Shown one piece after another: positions 20,321 to 31,810 of a stretch of 64,000 nt of DNA; the stretch's first letter is position 1; every line of letters starts with the position of its first letter. Origin of the DNA: Fragilaria crotonensis (Eukaryota > Bacillariophyta > Fragilariophyceae > Fragilariales > Fragilariaceae); the NCBI GenBank assembly GCA_022925895.1, contig JAKSYS010000186.1:29113-93112 (forward strand). The letters are read 5' to 3'. Made by a program: the position numbers and the translations under genes. The notes beneath the pieces were generated by a model. The model was not told where the DNA came from and ran no database searches. It saw only the letters and a list, made by a program, of their open reading frames with translations.

Positions 20321-21115
20321 ATTGATGTATGCAACCATGCTGAAAGAGAACTGGTTGTGGCAGGGGATAACAGGCCTGAACGAATCGTATTCTACTGACA
20401 AACAAAGCGCACCGGCGCATGGCAATTATCCCGAAACGCAAACCGTAGCTTAAAATGCCTCCACACCTCCCAGGATCTAGTGTCCAACTCGGTTTACGTT
20501 ACTGTTTGAGGGTGAGGTGCACTCTCAGTAGTTTGTACGGTGCCAATCATTCTTTTATCTACATTGAAATCGGATCATCATCGTCGGTATCTGCCAGATT
20601 GCCATGCATGTGAAAGCTGCTGGTATCTTATACCCATCGACGAGGCGAATGTCTTCAGAAAGAGGCTCACAGAATGCGGCTGCATTCCTCATGATTGGGG
20701 CGAGCCTGTTTCGGCAGTATGATTTACTGTACTGTAGTACCAGGTAGTACTCAGTACAATACTCGCCGAGTAAGAATACTCTGACATGTCTACAGGCGGG
20801 CAGGCGGGCCATGTGCTAGTACTATCGTGCGTACGAAATAGTACTGTAAAAACGCTCTATGTACAAGAAAAAACAGTCCCGTCTTCTGAACATTCAGCGA
20901 GTTCTCCTTTGATAGTATACCAGTACACGTACACGGTGACCAGGTAGTTTTCTACGCTGCAGGAGGATTTGGCCATTGGCCACCCGCCCAAGTCGATGCA
21001 CGACGCACGACGTAAAGATACAGCTGTCCAGCTGGTGGCTGGCAACGACAAGCACTCCGGGCTGCCGGGGCGTGTGTGCGGCCGCAGCACAAATCAAATT
21101 TGTCACGCTGAAGCA
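20321..21115. other. Intergenic with USP promoter region
   Basis: No supported gene. GTAC motifs cluster at about 20720-20770 (TACTGTACTGTAGTACCAGG). Frames just upstream of 21116 are in phase with the USP gene, so an N-terminal extension starting at 20969 cannot be ruled out. I prefer 21116 because the upstream residues look non-coding. Confidence 0.45.
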
Positions 21116-24100
21116 ATGACGAGCAGTGCGTCTTCGTCGTATGCGGCTGCAGCTACTGCTTATGTGCAAGATCATCAGCATGTGAACAATGAACTGTACA
21201 GTTCACCTCCAACGTCAATGACTCTATTGGCGGCTTTGCTTCTTTTGGACAATCCATTGTATACTAAATCAGTATTCAACAAAGTGTTCCTGCTGTCGAA
21301 GGGCTACCTTCAAAATTGGCTCACCTGGGCCTATCATCAGCCGGTACCACCAGCGGAAATTCGAAGACTGCAATTGGCCGTGAGATTGGCGGCCGAGAGT
21401 TTGTCTCTACCAGTTCCGAAACTCAACGATCCATTTGAAGATCCTGGACCGATTGATGCCACGTCGCTCTCACACGATGAGAGTCCGTTAGTACTGCGAG
21501 ATAATGTCGCTGTGTGGGATGGAACGCAACAACAAGGCGGGGGCATTTCGCTTACGTGCGCGGTTCCTGAGCGCTTCTATGAGGTAAGGATTGTTTAGGC
21601 AGATTCGGTCATTGAACATTTCCCTCCTAATCTCGCCAACTCACACATACCCTCGCCGTACATGTTCACAGCTGCTACGATCGGTCCATGGCGTTATTTG
21701 CGAAGACAAGATTAACGTTTCTTTTCAGCCAGATGATATTACTATGCATATACTTATGCAACATCATTGTATTCGCCAGGCGAGGGACGGCCACCCTGTT
21801 CCAATTGAGTTTCCCCGACATGTTCTCCTCGAAACAAGCGAGGATATATCCCCGTCGAAGCGGGCCGATGAGAAAGGACCAAAGGTGGTGCCAGTCGTCG
21901 AGGTTTATCCAACAAAATTTACTTATAAGGTAGTGAATGGGGCTGCTCCTACGAACGGCAATAGCGAGCCGGAGGCAACTGGATTCGTCCTTGCATCCCG
22001 CACTACTCATGTTGTGCACGCATTCCGTGAGGCGATGAATGTGATTGCTCCTACGAAGTCATCGGAATGCGTTCGTCTTTGGAGCCGACGCAATGACAAA
22101 GCTACGCGTGAGGGAGATGGGTACGAGCTTGTGGATCTGGAGACGCTCGATGGTTTCAAGACGAATGTTAAGAAAGACGAATCTATCATGACGGTGATGG
22201 AATGGGTCAATCGTCAAGGAAAGCTTTCCGACTTGATTGTCGAAGTGCGCGACAATGTTTCAACTCCGTGGGCGCGGTCTTCCCTAGAACTGAGCAATCG
22301 TATCCAAGTGGGAGACTTTGTTGACGCTCAAGATACTGCCGGCAAGTGGTATGAGGCAATTGTCAAGGAACTTACGGACGACCTGGTGAAGGTCCATTAC
22401 GCAGGTTGGGCGACGAAGTGGGACGCCTATTTGCGGAGACGAAATTCTGGTGAAGCTGTGGAGGGAGCTGCCAGGGGTTGCCTTGCACCAGCTCCGTTGT
22501 GGACGCACACACGGCGATGGCGTGAGAATATTGTTGTCGGCGACAAGGTGGAGGTACGCGATTCAACGTCTCACGTACAACAACCCAAGTGGTTCCAAGG
22601 ATCTGTGAGACGGATTGGGGATGCTCAGGAAACTCCAAGAGGTTTATACGATGGCGCCATGCTTGAGCAGTTTGAGTTGTCTGAAACAGAGCCCGACGAC
22701 ACAAGCAAGCCTGTCAAATGCCCGTTACTCATTCTAAAGCGGACTCAGCAAATTCTGGTCGAAGTCCCACAAGAAAAGCTCAACAATCCAACGCTTGTTG
22801 CACAAATCGCCATTGAAGGTGAAGAGGAGAATCCCCCGTACATCCGATGGGTCAATCTCTACGGCGAAGAAATCTGCGCCCCAGGATCTCACATGAGGGT
22901 TGCGGCCAACGAACATCGACCCGTAACCGTTTCTTACGATTTTGATCCTCGCAAACCTCCAGTTGAAGTGTTGAAGTCTCATATGTATGGTGCTGGTTTT
23001 GTGCGCGAATCATTGAGAGGGCAGCCACCAGCTCCTGGCTCTGTAGGACTTCAGAATCTGGGAAATTCCTGTTTCATGAATTCCATTATCCAATGCATTA
23101 ATCAGTGTGACCCCATCACGCAATATTTTCTACGAGGGGACTACGCTGCCGATGTTAATCGGAAGAATCCACTCGGCAGCGGCGGCCGCGTGGCCATGGC
23201 GTACGCCTCACTGCTCATGGACATTTGGGGAGGTCAGTATTCAGTACTTGCCCCACGACTACTGAAGCAGACCATTGCAAACTTTGCTCCACAGTTCAAT
23301 AACGTCTACCAACACGACAGTCACGAATTTTGTTCCTTTCTGATGGATGGTATCCATGAGGATTGTAATCGTGTGCAGTCGAAACCCTACGTCGAGGAGT
23401 TGGAAGGTTTTGGAGTTCCCGATGCCAAGATCGCCATGGAATCTTGGAGAAGGCACTTATTGCGACACGATAGCATTGTCGTTGACCATTGCCAGGGTAT
23501 GCACCGAAGCCACGTAACATGCCCCATTTGTGGCCGGGAGAGTATCAAATTCGATGTTTACTCATCTTTATCTGTTCCATTAACATCGAGCAAGGACAAG
23601 AGTTCGATCCCACTAGAGGATTGCCTGGAAAAGTTTACAGAGGGCGAGCAGCTTGACGAGGACAATGCTTGGTATTGTCCAAATTGCAAGAAGCACGTTT
23701 GTGCGTTGAAGATGTTGGCATTATGGTCGGTACCTGACATTCTCATTATTCACTTGAAACGCTTCACCTACGAAACAAGGAATGGCAGCGTCGTTCGCTC
23801 CAAAATGGAAGACACTGTTCTTTTCCCCATTGATCGCCTGGATATGCGCCCTTATCTATTGGGTCCTGTGGATAAGGAGGCACCTCCTCTCTACAACTTG
23901 TTCGGAGTCAGTGAGCACAGCGGCATGACGGCAAATAGTGGACACTATACTGCCACGGTCCGAAACTGCAAGGATGGCAAGTGGTATCGATACAATGACT
24001 CCCACGTTGGAAGCTCGTCAGGTGAAGCTGCGGTTACAGGTGGGGCCTATCTTCTTTTCTATAAGCGCGCGAAGGGTGTTGCAAGATGGGGTGGAATGGA

Positions 24101-24203
24101 AAAGGTTTTGAAGGCGGTGGAGGTTGATCCTCACGGCGCCCTCCAGACTGATGTTGATGGCTTCAAGGAAGTCAAGACAAAGAGGAAAACCAAGAAGAAG
24201 TAG
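21116..24203 (+). CDS. Ubiquitin-specific protease (C19 family) with Tudor-like region
   Basis: Exon 1 21116-21583 and exon 2 21672-24203, phase 0, 88-bp intron (GTAAGG...CACAG), giving 999 aa. The USP core starts near residue 613 with GLQNLGNSCFMNSIIQC; the catalytic Cys is 623. The Asp/His box is ANSGHYTATV with His at 914, followed by WYRYNDSHV. Two Cys pairs, CPICG and CPNCKKHVC, form the usual zinc finger of the palm and finger. The N-terminal half has a helix-rich region, then at about 360-410 a Tudor/chromo-barrel-like block (VGDFVDAQDTAGKWYEAIV, then VKVHYAGWATKWDAYL), and a second barrel-like block near 435. The enzyme should remove ubiquitin from substrates. The Tudor-like part suggests recruitment to chromatin or RNA-bound targets, which is inference. 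The tail is Lys-rich (KTKRKTKKK), an NLS candidate. Confidence 0.88.
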
Positions 24204-25074
24204 AAGACGCTGTGTCGCCGCTGACGCGAGTTTAATCTGAAGCGACTCGGAGTTCCCCTTCGTCGTCATTGAGCTGTGGTACGTTGGGGGTGGTCTGACT
24301 TGACAGTCGGTACCATCGAAGATAGATACCTCAGATGAAGCAGGATCCTGGTCCTACCCAAGCCGCTAGTGCAGTCTGATTCCAAACCCGTCCGAATACG
24401 GATGGTCAGTTACTTAACGTGCGCCAGTTGCTACCGGTAGATTGCACGTCCACTACACTGCCAGAGAACAATCCCTCTGAGGAAGCGGCGAAGGTGAGCT
24501 CTCGAACTGCGGACGTCGGGGAAGAAACCTGTTCTTTCCTGCGCTTCTCGCAGCGGTCGATGTCTTCGGCGTCGTCAGCTGCAAACTCGAGCGGATATAA
24601 TAGATGTCTGCTAGAACGAAGGCAAAACATGATTTTGAACGCACATCTTGGAGGCATTGAGCTGTCCAATCCCTCCAGGTGGCTAGGGTTTTTGTGTGTC
24701 CTTGCGGACTGTCTGCCGGTTCATTCCTGACTGGATTGCCCATTAGTTGTGCACCATCGTCGGGTATGTGCCAATCATCACTCACCAGGTCGATCCGGTT
24801 TGATGTTATGTCCGCCCTGCATCATATAATACCAGAGCCTTGTTTCGGATGACATCGCGATATCTTGATCGTTTTAACCATGCAAAGTGAACCGTTCAAG
24901 AAAGTCGAACGATACCATCTGTGTTGGATGTTCCGCTGGAGGTCAGCATTGAGGAATGACATGGAAGCAGAATCGATGGTGTAGCAGCAACTTGAAACTA
25001 AATGTTACCCAATCCCTTTCATCGTCAAGACTGTTCATTTACACCAGCACCGCCCCTATACATACTCACCCATG
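24204..25074. other. Intergenic, one doubtful minus-strand frame
   Basis: Frames of 87-110 codons on the minus strand (24785-24406) overlap in different phases. One has a charged stretch (DDAEDIDRCEKRRKEQ) that looks protein-like, but there is no recognisable domain and no clear splice join. I do not call a gene. Confidence 0.35.
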
Positions 25075-25659
25075 TTAAAATAGTGTAGAGCACACATCTG
25101 CGGTGCGGTCGAGCTCCCTCGAGACCTCTTCGATCTTCACAATTTCGGACTCAACCTTGGCCCGCGCGTCTCTCACCAACTTCTCCAATTCATTGTTCTC
25201 ATCGCGGTATTGTTCGATCAAATTAGAAACCTTTTCCCTTTCTTCCATAATGACATTGTACGCACGATACTTGACGACATCTGTCGGTTTCACCCCCTCA
25301 GGAAGCTGAGCTTGTTCAAGGGCAGCTTTGGCTGACTCTCGGTCCTTCTCATTCATTTCTTGCATGGCGCGTTCCATACTATCAAAGGTTTTCAATATCT
25401 CTTCCACTTTGATAATGTCATTCTCAACATTCTCAGCCTGGAGAAATTGCGCCATCTCATTGGCAACGGATGAATGCACAATGTCCAGCATACCCTCGAG
25501 GACTCCTTCAATTTGATCTTCCCCAAAGACCGAGGCGTCGTCGCCGTAGCCCTCTTTTACAGCATCTTTCACACGAATCTTGTTGCGACTCTCCACGAGG
25601 ACTTTTTCAATACCCTTCATGAGGTGTTGATAACGAACGGACTGTGACGAGGCAGACAT
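25075..25659 (-). CDS. Coiled-coil protein, candidate Nnf1/PMF1 kinetochore subunit
   Basis: Single frame of 194 aa, almost entirely helical. Residues 1-30 (RYQHLMKGIEKVLVESRNKI) and the block GVLEGMLDIVHSSVANEMAQ (about 52-71) followed by an EEILKTFDSMERAM segment fit the Nnf1/PMF1 pattern of an N-terminal helix, a linker and a Leu-rich second helix. The rest (about 130-185) is a long heptad coiled coil. Nnf1 is part of the Mis12 complex that ties centromeric chromatin to Ndc80. The size (yeast 201, human 205) agrees. The identification is a pattern match by eye, not a search; any small coiled-coil scaffold remains possible. The Met at 25659 opens the frame. Confidence 0.6.
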   Translation of the reverse strand: MSASSQSVRYQHLMKGIEKVLVESRNKIRVKDAVKEGYGDDASVFGEDQIEGVLEGMLDIVHSSVANEMAQFLQAENVENDIIKVEEILKTFDSMERAMQEMNEKDRESAKAALEQAQLPEGVKPTDVVKYRAYNVIMEEREKVSNLIEQYRDENNELEKLVRDARAKVESEIVKIEEVSRELDRTADVCSTLF

Positions 25660-26899
25660 GGCGGAACGTTGCGTCGTTTTTATCTAGTACCGATATACCC
25701 TTGTTGGGACGGAGTGCTCCAGTAGGGAACGATAGAGAGTTTCAATTCTTTGTAGATCAGTCCACGGTGCAGCAATGCGAATTCGAGGAGGGCTCAAGGC
25801 TCAACAGTCAACGAGTGCAGTTGTCGCTCTCCAAGCTCGTCGAGTGTCCTGATAATTGTAATCGGAGTACAGCACCGATGCATGAGTGAAAACTGGCGCG
25901 ACAATTTTTTTTGACGAGTCGATCTAACTGCTGAATTCAAATTGCTTTTCGAAGACTTAATTGATGAGGGCTGCAGGCTTTGGGAAAAGAAATATAGCCG
26001 TATTCAATCATTTATCGTAACTTCCTTTTACCGGTCTTTTGGACCTGGAAGCACAGAGGCAGATCTGGCTTTCGAAAGTACTCCAGTACCTGGTACTACA
26101 GTACAATTTTAGAATCAAATCCTTGCGGTGTGGAAGACCTCACATCCAATCTAGCTCATTCGCTTCAGGAATTGGTTTCGGCAGTGCGAAAGTGTGTAGT
26201 TGTCGGGTAGTCTTGGCTGTGGGGATGTTGGCAATTACGGCGTACTAGGATATTACAGGTACTATTACTACCAGGTTTCCGCTCACCTGTCTAAATGCTG
26301 TTCAGGCTTTAGGGGTGACATCACAGGGTTGTTGAATTCGTGGGTCATCTACCGGTTGCAATCTAAATAAAAGCTAGATCTCAAAGGGGCGATCACAGAT
26401 GTTGTGAATGGTACGTTTTGCCCCAACCTCTGCCTAGGTGGTTTCATAGTAGGTACCTAGCATCTTCCGAAATGAATATTGCTTACCTGGTAAAGCTGCG
26501 AATGCACAGTCACCACAAGGGTGTAGCCTTTGTTCGTCATCGCTTTCCAATTGATTTCTAGGTCTGGAATTGTGATCAACAAAGTGTGGCGTAATGCCTT
26601 GGGGTGTGATTTTGAACAGCATTGCAGTGAAAGCGAGACAACAGCTAGTTCACCTTCGATAGCGATGACTAGTGTTCGCTGCCGTCACAACACAAGTTTT
26701 CGTCTCTGGTCATTCATGCTTCCGTGCCGGCATCAAGCCATCGAGCTCAATAGTGCAGGAGGAAAGTTCTGAAGAAGCTGAATCGGCTGAAGGGATTTTT
26801 TCATGTCCAATCAAAATGCCTCGCTCAAGGCCACGACACAGAATCGTAACCATCCATCCAATTGCGTACCTTCTAATCCGGGGTACATGCTAGAGGCCC
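25660..26899. other. Intergenic, no supported gene
   Basis: About 1.2 kb with only short frames. It shows GTAC palindromes (GTACCTGGTACTACAGTAC at about 26086-26104) and T/A-rich stretches. Confidence 0.4.
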
Positions 26900-29581
26900 T
26901 TATCCAGAAAATAAACCTTTACTTCTCATCCACGAGTTGAATGTCGGACCGAATCGATCGTATTGATGGACCACCGGCGAAATAGTGCCGTCCAAGTTCG
27001 TGAATTCTCCATCCTCGTTCGTGAGCCCGAATTCCCGAGACGAAATCCAAGTGCGGTCTGTTGCCCCATGCAAGGGCTGATCGTGAGGATTTTCAACGCC
27101 TTTCTCCTTGAAACGTTTCTCGTTGTCTACAAAGATTTTGCTTCCCTCATAGCCAACAGTATTGACAACGCCCTCGCGATGCTTCACAGCGACGGCATCC
27201 TTCAAATCGCCATTATAGAACAGCCAGTTGTGGATGCTCTGGTCGTCACCTAATGTCTTGAACCGACACTTAGGGTCATTTATCCACCGCTTCATCTCAC
27301 CATACATCGTATCGAGGTACGACATCATCGCATCTCGTGTCCCAATGGTAGTACCTGAACAGAGCATAGGCTTTTTCAAGTGAACACCTTTGCACTCACC
27401 AACCGGCCAGTCCACCAGCCAATGCTCCGTGGTCGATGCCGGATGTTCCTCGTAGACTTGAAGGCCTGTAACTTCAGGTGTACCAGGTCCGAAAGGGTCG
27501 CGTTGAAAGAACACGTCTCGAACGTCTGATATCAGGACAGGACCGGTACACTTCGAGCATTCTTGTAGCCAATCTCTCCCCATCGGGAACTTTGCCCATC
27601 GGCTCTTGATATCAAGGTACGGCTCTATGCAAACAGAAAGGCCAATCACGTTCTTAACGTAGCCCTCAGCCTTGATGTCTTCCTCAGTTTTGTAAAATGG
27701 TTCGAAGGTACAGTTTGAGTACGTGATCAATTTTGGAGTGACTCCCTGTCTCTTCATGTAAGCAAGAAGTGACATGTCAACGTTGGCATTGACACCAAGG
27801 ATGATGTGGCCCCGATACCCTGTATTGCGGAGAGAATCGATGAATCTGGACAAGTCGACCTGGTTCACACCAGTTGCCATTCCCATGACAGTGGCCGTAC
27901 TGCTGTCTCTAAAGGGAGCTTCGCGCATGAAAAGGCGAGTTAAATTTCCGAACACGACATTGCTTCGCACGCATCACTCTTGGGGTCACTTACTTTCTGG
28001 ATACTTCACCGATGAGGTCACGACATCCTTTTTCCTTGTTTGGTTATTCGTTTCCGATGCGTTTCCAGCAGTCACTTTGGTTCGTAAGCTATCAGATCTG
28101 GTTGCAATTGCTTCCCGACGCTTCGCTTCGCTGAGCAAGCTGTGTTCAATCCAAGTCCCGTTGGAATCGTAGCTAGAGCCATATTTAGCTTCATCTAATC
28201 GCACAATTTCCTGAAGCAATTTGTGGCGCTCCTCCAAATAAGTCTCATTCAAGAAGAAGATGGGCCTGGGGCCCGTGATGCTACGGCCGTCTGGGTAGTA
28301 GGCCAGCGCCCAGTTGTAAGGATTGGCTTCGTTATCGAATCCTTTGGCACAGCGGACTGCTGCATCCACCTCGCCGCCGATCTGAGAGAGGGTCTTACGC
28401 TCAACATCGCTGTCACTATGGGCGTAGGTAAGATACTTGTACCTGAGCACTTGTCCATCGAGGAACCAATTGTGAAAGTGGTACGCCACGCCATAGGCTG
28501 CTGTAATCATGTCGCCAGTCAAGTCCTTGAAGTTGTAAGGATAACCCCGATCACCGTGCACTGTACGAATATCAGGACCAGTAAACAATGGATATCGGCC
28601 AGACTTGTGCACTGCTTCAGGGTAGTTGTTGAGGTCACGCATGCCGTACGACTTGTGGCGCTCTCCGTACCGTCTTTGATGATTTCGCAAGGGAGTGACA
28701 CGCTCTGTTGGATCTCCTATTCCGTCCACACATTGACCAGCGATGATATCGGGGTGGAACCATGGTTTTTTGTTTATACAAAATGGAGATATTTCAAAGG
28801 AAAGGGCCGCAGGAACGATCTTGGGGCGATGACAGCTTGAATCAGGTTGCAACTCTGGAAAATCGCAGGTCTGCACTGCTCGGAGGAAGTCACGTGAGAA
28901 AACTTCGTCAATATCAGACATGATACCGACGTCTTCTGGCAACATTCCGGCATCCTTCCATCGTTTGATGATCGTGTTTCGCTGTTCCGATTCTCGATTC
29001 ATCCACTTGAGATCTGGCATATCTTCGAGCCATAGATCAAGGGAGACTTGGGTCTTGGGTCCGAACATACCAGATTGTAGCAAGAGATCTCCTTCTTCCG
29101 AGTCCTTGAACCTGAGCTCCCGAGGTACGGCCATATGAGTTGTGTTCGACTCAACGAATGCCGCAACGTGGTAGATTCCAAACACCTCAATAGCGTGCAT
29201 GACAAAGACTTCCCAATTGTCGTCGGCGATCATTGTCCCAAAGAAAATGCGCCGTGGCGGTCCGTCGTAAGGCTTGAGATTGTAGCGATCGCAACGCGTC
29301 GATGCGTTCTCTTGGTCGATACGGCGCTGCTCATCTTGATAGATATCGTCAATTTGGAACGTCGGAACTTTATCGTTTGACAATCTCGTATTTTCATGAA
29401 TGCTGCCACTGATGTTGCATGCCAGTGTGCTGTGGTTTGGTTCAAGAATGTGGGGAACCTCGTCAACAGCTTGATTCAATTGACGTGAAAGAGTGATGGT
29501 GGAGAGCGCCGCAAGGATATTGACAATGCTGAGAATGCCAAGAACCGAGGCTGCTGCGATGATGGCGTGGTTACGATTCAT
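26900..29581 (-). CDS. Two-domain Golgi-type glycosyltransferase, copy B (inverted paralogue)
   Basis: Exon 1 29581-27994 and exon 2 27918-26900, 75-bp phase 1 intron (GTAAGT...GAAG), 868 aa. Residues 6-29 are a hydrophobic signal anchor (NHAIIAAASVLGILSIVNIL). Domain 1 repeats the motifs of copy A: RRIFFGTMIADD, FVESNTTHM, and SDIDEV at 222-227 in place of SDTDEV. Domain 2 has LISDVRDVFFQ with DVRD at 661-664. Most differences from copy A are in the anchor, the linker and the ends; the two cores look about three-quarters identical by eye. The intron sits at the same codon in both, so they arose by duplication of the spliced gene structure, not by retrocopying. The gene points away from copy A across about 13 kb. 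Function as for copy A; both look intact. Confidence 0.82.
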
Positions 29582-30114
29582 CCGTCGTGACGTTGCGAAG
29601 ATGTGAGTGGTCGATTCAACAATTCAAAACTGTGAGCCAGTATCCATGAATATCATGAGGTTGACTAATGCTTTACGTTCACGCTGAGATACGGTCCCGC
29701 TGGTGTCTCGGGTGCTGGCATCTGAGATCAATTTGACAAGTTGTGGCCAGTTGAGATAAACTGACATGGTGAGGGTCGTTAAGTTTTGGTTGATGTACCG
29801 GTAGGAGTCACGGTGTCACTGTTCCGGTCATTTTCTCCTCTATCGTACCATCGTACCTGGTGCTTTTGTACCCAAAAAATACAGTACCTGTTTAGTGTTT
29901 AGCACCAGGTACCAGGTACAAGTACCAGGTACTACAGCTCTAGTAGTAGTAGTACAAATACATCGTAGATTGCAACTGGGGTACGAGTACTCCGGGATTT
30001 TACTCTATGTGTACCTGCACCGATAGAAAAACCGGTACGAGTACCAGGTACTTGTAGTCGGAGGACCAGAAAGACTCTGGAAACTTGCATCATATCTAGT
30101 ATCAAGTATCATAG
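29582..30114. promoter_or_regulatory. GTAC-palindrome-rich 5' flank of glycosyltransferase copy B
   Basis: Non-coding. About 29840-30060 carries an unusually dense series of motifs: GTACCTGGTGC, GCACCAGGTACCAGGTACAA, GTACCAGGTACTAC, then CGAGTACCAGGTACTTG. It adjoins the hAT-type element at 30123. Confidence 0.5.
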
Positions 30115-30487
30115 ATCATCAGCAGGGGTGATTTTTTTAGGCGGGCGCCGGGCGCCTAAAAAATGAGCATGATCGCCTAAATTCGACTTCGACAAAGCGC
30201 CTAAATTAAACGAAAATATAGATATTGATACTGTATATATATTTATATACAGTAAATAGTACGACTATAAACAGTAGCCGGTACCAGTAGGACGATACAT
30301 TAGTTGTACAGTAGTACTGTCGTGATCCTTTGTCTTGATTTTAGTACTGGCACTGTGACACTGTACTGTAACCGTAACCCCTAACCCCAGCGCCTAAATT
30401 AGACTTCGACAAAGCGTCTAAATTTGCGAGTTTTAGGCGCTCGTAGGCGCGCCGGCCAGATCGACTAAAAAAAGCCCTGATCATCAG
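30115..30487. mobile_element. Non-autonomous hAT element (MITE) with 8-bp target duplication
   Basis: The element spans 30123-30479 (357 bp). It starts CAGGGGTGATTTTTTTAG and ends CTAAAAAAAGCCCTG, so its termini are imperfect inverted repeats beginning CAGGG. The flanks at 30115-30122 and 30480-30487 are both ATCATCAG, a perfect 8-bp target-site duplication. Eight-bp duplications plus CAGGG-type ends are the hAT signature. There is no room for a transposase. Inside, a roughly 34-bp motif (CGCCTAAATT, then GACTTCGACAAAGCG) occurs at about 30173 and 30391, plus further AGGCGC repeats near both ends, as in hAT subterminal binding regions. Confidence 0.85.
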
Positions 30488-30546
30488 ACACATACAGTAT
30501 CACATGTAGTCCGAGTACTCAAGTACCTGGTACTCGAGTAGTCTAC

Positions 30547-31236
30547 TACCACATAAAAATGGCTTTGGCCATTTTTAAAACAGCTTTGAACCAATCTCTT
30601 GTGAAATTCAACGACCTCTACACAAAAACACTCCAATTTTCATTCTTTTACACCGTGACCTATTGTAAAGCTCTCCTTAATGAACAAATAAAGGTATGTT
30701 CTACAGATAGAAAAGCAATATAATTGCTCAGTTCTCTCAAATACGCATACTGTAGATGAGATGTCAAAACATTGTTTCACGACCATTTTTCACATGTCGA
30801 GGATGCCCTCACAATTTCTACAAGCTTCAGTTCTGAATATTTTCATACGTTTGAGAGAATTCCACTTGGTGTTTGTTCTACACTGTGTGGTACAAACAGC
30901 TCGTACAAAACCCTGTACCAATCCGAATTTTGATTGACGATTTACTCATCAAACTTTTGTGAAAAAATTAAGAACGGAATATAAAATATTATATATATAT
31001 ATGTATAAATATTTATACACGACTTTGAACCAGTAAATGAAAAACGAAGACTTGTATATCATGGATAGGCAATTCCGATCTTGCTCCAGTACTTTGATCA
31101 TTCTTCATTGCTGTTGACAAGCAGATGAAGGATCAATGATACAAGAACTGTTCGTTCAACATTTATGTTTCTACGTAGATATAGTGATTTGAAACTCTTG
31201 TGAAATTATTGGTTCCAAGCCATTTTTATGTGGGTA
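30547..31236. mobile_element. TA-flanked inverted-repeat element, family member 1
   Basis: The element spans about 30549-31234. It opens CCACATAAAAATGGCTTTGG and closes CCAAGCCATTTTTATGTGG(G), with TA on both sides (30547-30548 and 31235-31236). The interior is AT-rich and non-coding. TA duplication and terminal repeats of this size fit a Tc1/mariner-type MITE. It shares ends and internal text with the element at 34852. Confidence 0.65.
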
Positions 31237-31810
31237 CTACAACAAAAAATAACCCTGTTGTGCACAAAACGGAGGAATTTCAATGTTATCGCAGTACAAT
31301 GATCCGGTAGTGGAAGGTCCGGTATATGAAGTTAAACGACGTTGCATTTCGAATATGCATATGGCCGTACGTCATACGCTATACCAGAAATTCCGAGGTC
31401 TGCAGCCTGCCCGGTGACGTTGATTCGCACGAATTGTTCCGTGGCCTCTCATGAATACCGCAATCGCACCGCAAGGCCGACGAAAGTCGAAAGCAAGGAT
31501 GCTGATCGGCAAACACTCTTCCTTGGGCATCAACTTGCGAAGACAGTGGAGGATATCAAGCACGGGGTCAACCTCACTGAGAACGTGTTGGGTGGACGCC
31601 GAACGCCTCATGAGTTCATAGCCATGCAACGAATTTTTTTGGCCGCCGACCGTCGCAGCACGACAGCGTTGCGCTGACGACTAGAACAAAGCTTTACATA
31701 AAATAAATCTTTCACAGTTTATGTGTATACTCCTGATTCCTCGCCAACATCCCTGAATATTGGGATGTTGGCGGTGAATATTTGTAGTCTTCATTCTTTC
31801 CGTGTCCACC
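31237..31810. other. Spacer downstream of GDP-mannose dehydratase, no supported gene
   Basis: A 111-codon plus frame (31342-31677) and an 85-codon minus frame overlap; neither carries a recognisable domain. GGAAGGTCCGG, the same 11-mer as near 2164, occurs near 31312. Confidence 0.4.
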
